This document shows positions 1-5,698 of a DNA stretch of 7,629 nt, one piece after another. The stretch covers positions 1 through 7,629 of the forward strand of contig JAJFHB010000692.1 in assembly GCA_021775795.1 (NCBI GenBank), given 5' to 3'. Origin of the DNA: Hyphomicrobiales bacterium (lineage in GTDB: Bacteria; Pseudomonadota; Alphaproteobacteria; Rhizobiales; JAJFHB01). The position numbers and the translations under genes were made by a program. Below the pieces are notes generated by a model, which was not told where the DNA came from, did no database searches, and saw only the letters and a list, made by a program, of their open reading frames with translations. Within the stretch, counting starts at the first letter, position 1, and each line of letters starts with the position of its first letter.

Positions 1-61
1 CTTTGGGCACAACTTGGGGAAGTTGGCCTGGTTCATCTTCGCTGTGATTTTGGGGAATTAA
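1..61 (+). CDS. Possible C-terminal tail of an unidentified upstream gene (partial)
   Basis: One frame runs open from the left edge to a TAA at 59-61 and would end in the hydrophobic segment LAWFIFAVILGN. It stops 17 nt before the proposed flgF start, as expected for a preceding operon gene. The tail looks like a membrane segment or hydrophobic C-terminus, and I do not recognise the family. It does not look like the usual FliL C-terminus. Only about 19 residues are visible, and the flgF frame is also open back to the left edge, so the stretch could instead be non-coding. Confidence 0.28.
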   Translation, partial: FGHNLGKLAWFIFAVILGN

Positions 62-78
62 CAAAGTTAAAGAGACCG

Positions 79-819
79 ATTGATAAAGCACTTCTAATTG
101 GACTTTCGAGGCAAATGGCGCTGTCACATCAGATGAGCGTCGTGTCCAACAACATCGCCAATAGCGGTACTGCTGGCTACAAGACCGAAGAGCTTCGCTT
201 CGAAGAATATTTGATGCCGGTCGCAGAAGCCCGCGACGACGGCTCGACAGCAAACAGCATCTCCTATGTGCTCGATGCGGATCTCGTTCGGGACTTCCGA
301 AGCGGGCCGATGAATCCAACCGGTAACGACTTTGACGTCGCCTTGAACGGTGAAGGCTGGTTTGTCATTCAAACCGAAAACGGCGATCGCTACACACGCA
401 ATGGCCATTTCACACTCGATGCCGAAGGCACTCTGGTCAACGCTGCAGGACAGCCGGTTCTTGGCGAAAATGGCACTTACATCATTGGCTCAACAGAAAC
501 CGACTTCACTGTCGCGCCAGACGGTACGGTTTCCACGAGTGCCGGTGAAAAAGGCCGGATGCGGGTTGTTACGTTCGAAGACGAGCGGCTGCTTCAAAAG
601 GAAGGTGAAAACCTCTTCACCTCGGACGCAGCCCCCACCGACGCCACGAGCTATCGCGTGAGACAGGGCTTCGTTGAAGCGTCAAATGTTGAAGCTGTCA
701 CCGAAACTGCCCGGATGATCGACGTTATGCGCGCTTACATGTCGACCACACGCATGCTGGAAAAGCTCGGGCAACTGAAAACAGACGCCATCAAGCAGCT
801 CGGCCAGGTGCAGGCATAG
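79..819 (+). CDS. flgF: FlgF, flagellar basal-body proximal rod protein
   Basis: FlgF is a structural subunit of the proximal rod, the drive shaft crossing the periplasm. It is exported by the flagellar type III system, and no Sec signal is seen. The N-terminal rod motif SNNIAN is at about residues 23-28, followed by TAGYK and FEEYLMPVA. The middle has the FlgF/FlgG-type D1 core (FDVALNGEGWFVIQT). The C-terminal helix has the usual VEASNVEAVTETARMIDVMRAY pattern. The total of about 246 aa is normal for FlgF. Start choice: the first in-frame ATG is at 115, but the 12 codons before it read DKALLIGLSRQM, a standard FlgF N-terminus. Translation therefore most likely begins at the ATT at 79, preceded by AAGAGA at 70-75. 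No ATG, GTG or TTG exists in this frame upstream of 115. It is first in the visible flgFGAH operon. Confidence 0.94.
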   Translation: MDKALLIGLSRQMALSHQMSVVSNNIANSGTAGYKTEELRFEEYLMPVAEARDDGSTANSISYVLDADLVRDFRSGPMNPTGNDFDVALNGEGWFVIQTENGDRYTRNGHFTLDAEGTLVNAAGQPVLGENGTYIIGSTETDFTVAPDGTVSTSAGEKGRMRVVTFEDERLLQKEGENLFTSDAAPTDATSYRVRQGFVEASNVEAVTETARMIDVMRAYMSTTRMLEKLGQLKTDAIKQLGQVQA

Positions 820-868
820 CATCACCGAACGATAACCCTTCGCTTAGCGCGAGGAACGAGGCCACGAA

Positions 869-1654
869 ATGAAAGCACTGCAAATAGCCGCCACCGGGAT
901 GCTCGCTCAACAGCTAAATGTTGAGGTCATTTCCAATAACATCGCAAACATGCGCACCACTGGCTACAAGCGCATTCGCCCGGAGTTTCAGGACCTTCTC
1001 TATCAAAATTTGCGGCGCGTCGGCTCATCCTCCTCCGATACAGGCACCGTCTTGCCCTCCGGCATTCAGATTGGTTTGGGCGTCAAGACCGCATCGACCT
1101 ATCGCATCATGTCCCAGGGGGATCTGGTCAACACCGAGAACCAGTTGGATGTCGCCATCCAGGGAGAAGGTTTCTTCCAGGTGCAGTTGCCGGATGGGCA
1201 AACCGCCTTTACCCGATCAGGCGCCTTCGGCCTCGACTCGACTGGTCAGTTCGTCACCCAGGATGGTTATGTAATCCAGCCCTCGATCACCATTCCGTCC
1301 AACGCGCAGCAAATAAGCATCAGCGCTACCGGCGATGTTCAGGCCCTCACCGATGGCCAGACTGTTCCGCAGACAGTGGGTACTCTTCAGCTTGCCCGCT
1401 TCACCAACAAAGGCGGATTGGAGGCGATCGGCAACAATCTCTTCCTTGAAACACCTTCGAGCGGCTCAGCCTCCACAGGCAACCCCAACAGCGACGGCCT
1501 TGGCTCATTGCTGCAGAATTTTCTGGAGCACTCCAACGTCAACGCGGTTTCTGAAATCTCTGACCTCATTGCCGCACAGCGTGCCTACGAAATGAACGCA
1601 CGGGTGATTTCAGCGGCAGACGAAATGATGTCCGCAACGTCGAACATCCGATAA
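869..1654 (+). CDS. flgG: FlgG, flagellar basal-body distal rod protein
   Basis: FlgG forms the distal rod that passes through the P and L rings and joins the hook. The sequence starts MKALQIAATGMLAQQ, with the rod motif ISNNIAN at residues 21-27 and TTGYKR at 30-35. Residues about 44-73 are the FlgG-specific insertion (VGSSSSDTGTVLPSG, then IQIGLGVK) that separates FlgG from FlgF. The core QLDVAIQGEGFFQV is at about 92-105, and the C-terminal helix carries LEHSNVNAVSEISDLIAAQR. At 261 aa the length is standard. A GAGG at 858-861 lies 7 nt before the ATG. It sits 49 nt after flgF in the same operon. Confidence 0.97.
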   Translation: MKALQIAATGMLAQQLNVEVISNNIANMRTTGYKRIRPEFQDLLYQNLRRVGSSSSDTGTVLPSGIQIGLGVKTASTYRIMSQGDLVNTENQLDVAIQGEGFFQVQLPDGQTAFTRSGAFGLDSTGQFVTQDGYVIQPSITIPSNAQQISISATGDVQALTDGQTVPQTVGTLQLARFTNKGGLEAIGNNLFLETPSSGSASTGNPNSDGLGSLLQNFLEHSNVNAVSEISDLIAAQRAYEMNARVISAADEMMSATSNIR

Positions 1655-1672
1655 CGGAACTGAGGCTTACCG

Positions 1673-2668
1673 ATGAAAACCACGAAGCACACATCAGTCG
1701 TCCTGATCGCCATCGCAATGATGTTTTTCATCGGCGCCGGCAACGTCAACGCGGAAATGGAGGAAATACCCCTTCTGCGCGCCAACGTTACCGTCGACGA
1801 CGAACTGGTTCGGCTTGGAGACATTTTTCTGCACGCTGGAGATGTCAGTGATACTGCCGTATTCCAGGCGCCGGCACCTGGCACCACAGGCATGGTCAGT
1901 GCCAGCAGGCTTGAGCGCATCGCCCATAACCACGGGCTCACCTGGGACAATCCGGAACAGATCCGCCGCATCTCTATCCTCCGCAGCGGCGTTGAAATAT
2001 CACTGGACGATATCTCTTCTCTCATCACCGACACGATTGAAATGGAGATTGAGAATCTCGGGTCAGATTCGAGCTTTGCAGTCGAATTCAGAAACAACGC
2101 GGACGCAATTTTCGTCGCAGCCAGTGAAGAACCAACCTTTGAAATCTCCCGCCTGCGCTTCAATCGCAGCACCGGCCAGTTCACTGCCACTATTCTGGCT
2201 CCAGCAGACCGTGCGGCCGGCAGGCAGTTCTCTTTCTCAGGCCGCGCCACTGAAGTCCGGCCGGTAGCGGTCCTGCTTTATCCCGTACCCAGAGGCCAGG
2301 TCATTGGTGCAGGCGATGTCGAAGAGCGCCTCGTGCCCGTCAACAGCATCGCATCCGATGCCGTCTACGAAATGTCCGACCTCATTGGCATGGCAGCCCG
2401 GCGCCAGTTGCGCGCTGATCAGCCAATCCGGAGCAATGACCTTGAAGAACCCCGGATCGTGCAACGCAACGGTGTCGTCATGGTGACGTACCAGGCACCG
2501 GGATTGATGGTCAGCGTTCGCGCCCGCGCCCTGGATGATGGCGCCATGGGAGATACCATCCGCATCCTCAACCTGCATTCCAACCGGGTCATTGAGGGGA
2601 CCGTCGTCGGCGCCAACGCGGTATCGGCATCGGTTACATCGACGAACGTCGTTGCAGCGGCAAACTGA
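1673..2668 (+). CDS. flgA: FlgA, periplasmic P-ring assembly chaperone
   Basis: FlgA is a periplasmic chaperone needed for polymerisation of FlgI into the P ring. A Sec signal peptide covers residues 1-27 (basic N-terminus, VVLIAIAMMFFIGAG core, cleavage after VNA). The N-terminal half is variable. A SAF-type domain begins near residue 198 (VAVLLYPVPRGQVI), and the FlgA C-terminal beta domain spans about 263-325 (MVTYQAPGLMVSVRARA, DTIRILN, VIEGTVVG). At 331 aa it is longer than enterobacterial FlgA (about 220 aa), the extra length being N-terminal, as I recall for alphaproteobacterial homologues. A TGAGG at 1661-1665 precedes the ATG by 7 nt. It lies 18 nt after flgG and ends next to the flgH reading frame. 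Confidence 0.93.
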   Translation: MKTTKHTSVVLIAIAMMFFIGAGNVNAEMEEIPLLRANVTVDDELVRLGDIFLHAGDVSDTAVFQAPAPGTTGMVSASRLERIAHNHGLTWDNPEQIRRISILRSGVEISLDDISSLITDTIEMEIENLGSDSSFAVEFRNNADAIFVAASEEPTFEISRLRFNRSTGQFTATILAPADRAAGRQFSFSGRATEVRPVAVLLYPVPRGQVIGAGDVEERLVPVNSIASDAVYEMSDLIGMAARRQLRADQPIRSNDLEEPRIVQRNGVVMVTYQAPGLMVSVRARALDDGAMGDTIRILNLHSNRVIEGTVVGANAVSASVTSTNVVAAAN

Positions 2669-2746
2669 ATGTCTGGCGCAGCAAAGACAGTAAAACAACT
2701 TAGCGACGAGAAGACAAACACCGAAGAGATGAGTGGGATCGGGAAA

Positions 2747-3505
2747 ATGAACAAGAGCTTGGCAAAGATCATCAGAAACAGCAGCTTGGCTATCCTCGGC
2801 CTGACACTGACAGGTTGTGGCACTATGGACCGCATGGCAACGGTGGGCAGCCCGCCGCCTCTCTCGGTCATAGACAGCCCAACGGCCCAGCCAGGTTACC
2901 GACCGGTCCGTTTGCCGATGCCAGAGCCGGTATCTTACGTTTACCAGCCAAATTCTCTCTGGAGGAGCGGCGCCCGGGCCTTCTTCGAAGACCAGCGCGC
3001 AGATCAGGTTGGAGATATTCTGACCGTTACGATCGAGATTGACGACAAGGCGGAAGTTGAGAACGCCACGAACCGTTCACGCACTGGCAACGAGGCACTT
3101 GGAATCGACCAGATAGCGGGTTTTGACACTGCACTCATCAGTCTGCTGCCCGGATCACCCGCACTCGGTGACCTCATCGATCTGAACAGCAACACCAACA
3201 CGACCGGCAGCGGCGCAGTGGACCGCGAAGAGGAGATCGAAACCAGTATTGCCGCAGTGGTTGTTCAGGTATTGCCCAACGGCAATCTGGTTATCGAGGG
3301 GCGCCAGGAAATCCGCGTGAACTTTGAAGTTCGCGAGATTATCGTTGCCGGCATCGTACGGCCCGAAGACATCAGCGCCGACAACATAATCAGCAGTGAA
3401 AAGATTGCAGAGGCCCGCATTTCCTACGGCGGCCGCGGTCAGATCACGGATGTGCAACAGCCGCGCTACGGCCAGCAGTTCCTCGATATCATTCTTCCAT
3501 TCTAA
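2747..3505 (+). CDS. flgH: FlgH, flagellar L-ring lipoprotein
   Basis: FlgH forms the outer-membrane L ring around the distal rod. From the ATG at 2747 the protein begins MNKSLAKIIRNSS, then a hydrophobic core and the lipobox LTGC with the lipidated cysteine at residue 24 (codon 2816-2818). Family signatures include SLWRSGARAFFEDQRADQVG at 70-89, then DILTVTI, and near the C-terminus VVVQVLPNGNLVIEGRQE, IVAGIVRPEDI and the terminal LDIILPF. The length of 252 aa is normal. The frame is open to an ATG at 2669 abutting the flgA stop, but that start adds a polar 26-residue extension that would put the lipobox cysteine at position 50, poor for a lipoprotein signal. The 2747 ATG has a purine-rich GTGGGA nearby. 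Last gene of the flgFGAH operon. Confidence 0.95.
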   Translation: MNKSLAKIIRNSSLAILGLTLTGCGTMDRMATVGSPPPLSVIDSPTAQPGYRPVRLPMPEPVSYVYQPNSLWRSGARAFFEDQRADQVGDILTVTIEIDDKAEVENATNRSRTGNEALGIDQIAGFDTALISLLPGSPALGDLIDLNSNTNTTGSGAVDREEEIETSIAAVVVQVLPNGNLVIEGRQEIRVNFEVREIIVAGIVRPEDISADNIISSEKIAEARISYGGRGQITDVQQPRYGQQFLDIILPF

Positions 3506-3529
3506 GGCTGAAGAATACTGCAAAGCCTT
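3504..3529 (+). terminator. Weak hairpin at the flgH stop codon
   Basis: AAGGCT (3504-3509) and AGCCTT (3524-3529) form a 6-bp stem with a 14-nt loop, overlapping the flgH TAA. It is followed by TTAGATAATTTG rather than a clean U-tract. It may stabilise the mRNA end or terminate weakly, but it is much weaker than the terminator at 3772. Confidence 0.2.
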
Positions 3530-3649
3530 TAGATAATTTGTTCAATAGGCCGGTCACCCGCCGACGCAATGTGCACAACCGTGTTCCGGGTGTGGTCCGA
3601 CAGACACGAGAAGGAGAAATCAAAGTTCATCGTCCGATACCTGCGCAGC

Positions 3650-3817
3650 CCCAAGACAGTTCCGTCTTACATCCATCGGCCTGCGTAGAACGCAATCAGG
3701 CGATCATCCTACCGGGACAAGGTTCCCGTAAAATACTGCCGTAGCCCGCCAGCTTTTCGGCAGTCCCCAGCGACGCGGTGTCTTACCCCCATAAGACACC
3801 GCGTCTCATCTTTTTTC
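3650..3817 (+). ncRNA. Candidate structured 3'UTR or small RNA ending in a terminator
   Basis: This stretch after flgH has no convincing reading frame but contains successive inverted repeats. They are AAGAC/GTCTT (3653-3668), a bulged stem at 3675-3704 built from ATC-GCCT-GCGT pairing with ACGC-AGGC-GAT, CGGGA/TCCCG (3713-3728), ACTGCCG/CGGCAGT (3735-3764), and the perfect 14-bp terminator stem at 3772-3805. It could be a structured 3'UTR of the flgFGAH mRNA, an RNA processed from it, or an independent small RNA. It does not look like tmRNA, RNase P RNA or SRP RNA. The 5-bp stems could arise by chance, so only the last hairpin is secure. A GATAAT at 3532-3537 is a possible -10 but lacks a good -35. 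Confidence 0.28.
3772..3817 (+). terminator. Strong intrinsic terminator
   Basis: A perfect 14-bp inverted repeat (left arm 3772-3785, right arm 3792-3805) closes a 6-nt loop CCCCCA and is followed by TCATCTTTTTT. The U-rich tail is only on the plus-strand side, so it stops plus-strand transcription. It ends the flgFGAH transcription unit and any RNA from 3506-3771. It also means the next plus-strand gene probably needs its own promoter or depends on readthrough. Confidence 0.88.
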
Positions 3818-3855
3818 ATGCCATCGAGCGTGATAGTCTTTCGTCAGGTTCACGG

Positions 3856-4317
3856 ATGGTTCGAATGTTCCAGCATCAATCAAGCACGCCGCCATGGGGC
3901 GGCAAGATCAGCATTTGTATTGCGGCAATCACATTTGCATTTCTGTTGCCCGTTAACGGCAACAAGGCTTCAGCACAAAATCAGCACCCGTTCTTCAATC
4001 AATACAAACAGGCACTTGAGCTGACCGTTAGCTCGTGGCTGTATTTTCGCGACTACGATGGCCGGCAGCTTGTCTATTTCACCCATCTCGAAACATATCG
4101 CTGCGCCATAAAGCAGGTGCGATACAGCTTCAACACGGAAAAACTGGACAGAACGTGGGAGCTGGATGAGTGCGATCCTGACAACCCTCACAACATCGAC
4201 CCGGTGAACCATCTCCCCTATCTTGAACTGCCTCTTGGCACCGCCCAATGGGGAGCTGTTCAGCTCATCTACAGTGACGGCACCACAAGCAAACTCGCTC
4301 GCGTCGAGGCGAACTAA
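3856..4317 (+). CDS. Small exported protein of unknown function
   Basis: I do not recognise this family. From the ATG at 3856 it is 153 aa with a probable Sec signal peptide: polar start, K17, hydrophobic core ISICIAAITFAFLLPV and likely cleavage after ASA at residue 40. An ATG at 3865 is an equally plausible start. The open frame reaches back to a GTG at 3778, but that lies inside the terminator hairpin and would bury the signal peptide, so I reject it. The mature part (about 113 aa) is rich in aromatic residues and probably beta-strand. It has two cysteines, C83 in YRC and C106 in DEC, that could form a disulfide, and motifs YFRDYDGRQ, VRYSFN and QLIYSDG. It lies 50 nt after the terminator and converges on dksA. 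Location beside flagellar genes hints at an envelope or motility role, but nothing in the protein proves one. Confidence 0.62.
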   Translation: MVRMFQHQSSTPPWGGKISICIAAITFAFLLPVNGNKASAQNQHPFFNQYKQALELTVSSWLYFRDYDGRQLVYFTHLETYRCAIKQVRYSFNTEKLDRTWELDECDPDNPHNIDPVNHLPYLELPLGTAQWGAVQLIYSDGTTSKLARVEAN

Positions 4318-4336
4318 TTCGTTTCAGTTTGATATG

Positions 4337-4360
4337 GGGTCGGTTTGACCCGGTTGCTTT
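4337..4360 (+). terminator. Weak terminator-like hairpin between convergent genes
   Basis: GGGTC (4337-4341) and GACCC (4347-4351) form a 5-bp stem with loop GGTTT, followed by CGGTTGCTTTT. It is in the right place, 20 nt after the exported-protein stop, but the stem is short and the T-run is displaced. The opposite strand has no T-run after it. Confidence 0.25.
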
Positions 4361-4392
4361 TAGTGAATGCGAGGGCGATTGATCTGCGCTGA

Positions 4393-4815
4393 TCAGTCGT
4401 CACGATAGACGCGTTCACGCCGCTCATGGCGCTCTTGCGCTTCGATACTGAGCGTTGCGATCGGGCGCGCATCCAGCCTTTTCAGACCAATGGGATCACC
4501 CGTTTCTTCGCAATAACCGTATGTGCCCTCTTCGATGCGCATCAAAGCATCATCGATCTTGGCAATGAGTTTGCGTTGTCTGTCGCGGGTACGCAGCTCG
4601 AGGGTTCGCTCTGTTTCAGTCGAGGCACGGTCTGCAATATCGGGCAATTGCGTATCACCGCTCTGCAAATGAACGAGGGTCTCGCGGCTTTCACGCACGA
4701 TCTCCTCTTTCCAACCCTCAAGCTTCTTGCGGAAATAGGTCCGCTGTTTCTTGCTCATGAACGGTTCGTCCTCATTCGGACGATAGGGTTCCCGTTTTTT
4801 CGTTTTGGATGCCAT
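4393..4815 (-). CDS. dksA: DksA/TraR-family RNA polymerase-binding transcription factor
   Basis: DksA binds the RNA polymerase secondary channel and, with ppGpp, adjusts promoter activity during the stringent response. The 140-aa protein has a basic N-terminus and a long coiled coil (about residues 22-98). The coiled-coil tip has the conserved D-x-x-D-x-A motif (D59, D62, A64), needed for activity in characterised DksA proteins. The C-terminal globular part follows the DksA pattern (GYCEETGDPIGLKRLDARP). Of the four zinc-finger cysteines only C102 remains; the others are T105, S123 and A126. This cysteine-poor form is known in alphaproteobacteria such as Rhodobacter, so it is not a sign of decay. 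The start ATG follows GGAG closely, with AGAGG further upstream. It is transcribed opposite to the flgFGAH operon and in the same direction as fliX. Confidence 0.95.
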   Translation of the reverse strand: MASKTKKREPYRPNEDEPFMSKKQRTYFRKKLEGWKEEIVRESRETLVHLQSGDTQLPDIADRASTETERTLELRTRDRQRKLIAKIDDALMRIEEGTYGYCEETGDPIGLKRLDARPIATLSIEAQERHERRERVYRDD

Positions 4816-4873
4816 TACTCCAACCTCTGAATGGAACGCGTGGCCATCACAGCAGCACCCCCCGCGCGCCGCC

Positions 4874-4902
4874 TATATATCCGTGGAATGAGAATCGTAC
4901 AA
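4874..4902 (-). promoter_or_regulatory. Possible dksA promoter with GC-rich discriminator
   Basis: On the minus strand TTGTAC (plus 4897-4902) and TATATA (plus 4874-4879) are 17 bp apart, about 60 nt upstream of the dksA ATG. Matches to TTGACA and TATAAT are only 3/6 and 4/6. The DNA immediately after the -10 is extremely GC-rich (GGCGGCGCGCGGGGGG), the discriminator type found at promoters repressed by DksA/ppGpp. The promoter call is tentative. Confidence 0.33.
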
Positions 4903-5015
4903 CCAAAGAATGACACTGCATGCAACTTTGATGGGCAGAAGGAATCGCATTCGCAGTGTTCATCGCTTGCGATGTCGACGCGATACAGAACGCTTTATTT
5001 TCAGAAACTTAGCGG

Positions 5016-5432
5016 TTAGGCGGCCCATTCCAGCTTGGCCAGTTCGACGCGTGCACGTAACTCTATTTCATCGAGCACGTCAGTCAGCCCCTCGGCCTGG
5101 GGTGTCGCCGGTTTCTCTTGCATCATACGAACAAGACGGTTGAGTCGGCTTCGTGACAACCCTTCGGACAACAATCCAATCTTGATTTCCTCAAGAAGAT
5201 CAAGAATTTGCTCTCCACGCTGCACCGCCCTGCGCCTTTGCTCTGTGGCATCGGGCACTTCCTGCAAGGCAATCAGAGCATCGACAGCCGTCAGCGACTG
5301 CACCCCTGAAGCCGATTGCGGGCGGGCTGTTTCCCCGCCAGAGACCTTAAAGCTGCTGCCACCTTTGACGCCTTGAGAATCACGTCGCGAGGCCGACACC
5401 CGGGAGGATGAACCAGGACCCGTAATACGCAT
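5016..5432 (-). CDS. fliX: FliX, flagellar assembly and class II transcription regulator
   Basis: FliX is an alphaproteobacterial protein best known in Caulobacter, where it is required for early basal-body assembly and controls the activity of the sigma-54 activator FlbD. The 138-aa product starts MRITGPGSSSRV, typical of FliX, then a low-complexity linker to about residue 43. Conserved blocks follow: VQSLTAVDALIALQEVPD at 44-61, the basic and helical segment RRRAVQRGEQILDLLEEIK at 66-84, and a C-terminal helix LDEIELRARVELAKLE at 120-135. There is no signal peptide or transmembrane helix. AAGGGG lies 7 nt before the ATG on the minus strand. It is divergent from flgI, as in Caulobacter, sharing a 321-nt control region with it. 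A 200-nt gap separates it from dksA, which suggests a separate promoter for dksA. Confidence 0.92.
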   Translation of the reverse strand: MRITGPGSSSRVSASRRDSQGVKGGSSFKVSGGETARPQSASGVQSLTAVDALIALQEVPDATEQRRRAVQRGEQILDLLEEIKIGLLSEGLSRSRLNRLVRMMQEKPATPQAEGLTDVLDEIELRARVELAKLEWAA

Positions 5433-5524
5433 GAAACCGCCCCTTGAGCTTGTCTGACTTAACGTCTGTCAAATTCCAGACACCAGATCGTTTAACCTTG
5501 ATTAGGAAGCGATCTTGAGTGTGT

Positions 5525-5550
5525 TGCCTAGCATTTCGAAGCTGCGTTAA
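5525..5550 (-). promoter_or_regulatory. Putative fliX promoter (-35/-10, Caulobacter style)
   Basis: On the minus strand TTAACG (plus 5545-5550) and GCTAGGCA (plus 5525-5532) are 12 bp apart. This fits the Caulobacter housekeeping layout TTGACG-N10-14-GCTANAWC, though the 3' part of the -10 is poor. The -35 coincides with half of the CtrA box, the arrangement seen at CtrA-activated class II flagellar promoters. The predicted leader is about 85 nt and contains a 5-bp hairpin (GTCTG/CAGAC, 5464-5481). Confidence 0.42.
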
Positions 5551-5562
5551 CATTACGTTAAC
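5547..5562. promoter_or_regulatory. CtrA binding box
   Basis: The sequence TTAACATTACGTTAAC is an exact TTAA-N7-TTAAC, the binding consensus of the cell-cycle response regulator CtrA. With its neighbouring G it is nearly symmetrical and reads as a full box on both strands. It lies 115 bp upstream of the fliX start and overlaps the proposed fliX -35. CtrA control of fliX would match early (class II) flagellar genes. It assumes a CtrA orthologue in this organism, which is not in this window. Confidence 0.68.
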
Positions 5563-5584
5563 CATGTCAAAAACGCCGCCAACC

Positions 5585-5599
5585 CGGCAGAATTTGCCG
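5585..5599. promoter_or_regulatory. ftr-like FlbD enhancer site, copy 1
   Basis: CGGCA-GAATT-TGCCG is a perfect 5-bp inverted repeat with a 5-nt spacer, flanked by CC and CC. It resembles, as I recall it, the ftr element bound by the sigma-54 activator FlbD in Caulobacter. It is centred about 115 bp upstream of the flgI -24/-12 element, a normal distance for a sigma-54 enhancer. Confidence 0.58.
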
Positions 5600-5641
5600 C
5601 CTCATGGGAAGAAAAAGTCAACACTCGGGATGATTCGCTGT

Positions 5642-5656
5642 CCGCACAATTCTCCG
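5642..5656. promoter_or_regulatory. ftr-like FlbD site, degenerate copy 2
   Basis: CCGCACAATTCTCCG matches the perfect site at 5585-5599 in 11 of 15 positions, including the central AATT block and the right-hand CCG. It is centred 57 bp downstream of copy 1, and FlbD sites are often paired. It is weaker than copy 1 and could be chance similarity. Confidence 0.35.
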
Positions 5657-5698
5657 TAACAGATTGAAAAACAACGGCTTACCCGCTTTCCAGCAACG

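Noticed and set aside
29..42. Sigma-54-like TGG...TCGC upstream of flgF
   Set aside because: The GG to GC distance is 11 nt instead of 12, and the rest of the element does not match.
58..70. TTAA-N5-TTAA upstream of flgF as a CtrA box
   Set aside because: The spacer is 5 nt; CtrA boxes need 7.
3538..3744. 68-aa open frame after flgH starting with TTG
   Set aside because: No ribosome site, no recognisable motif, arginine-rich composition typical of an off-frame translation, and it covers the hairpin region.
3778..3855. Longer start (GTG 3778) for the exported protein
   Set aside because: The GTG lies inside the terminator stem and the extension would place the signal peptide far from the N-terminus.
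4380..4395. TGATC/GATCA palindrome at the dksA stop as its terminator
   Set aside because: Only 5 bp with no T-run following on the minus strand.
4962..4973. ATCGC-TT-GCGAT palindrome between dksA and fliX
   Set aside because: A 2-nt loop and 5-bp arms without a T-run; it could be an operator, but nothing else supports it.
4831..5143. Plus-strand open frames between dksA and fliX
   Set aside because: They overlap the proposed dksA promoter region and the 3' part of fliX, have no ribosome sites and no coherent composition.
5380..5565. Minus-strand 61-aa open frame across the fliX leader
   Set aside because: It overlaps the fliX start and promoter in another frame and shows no protein features.
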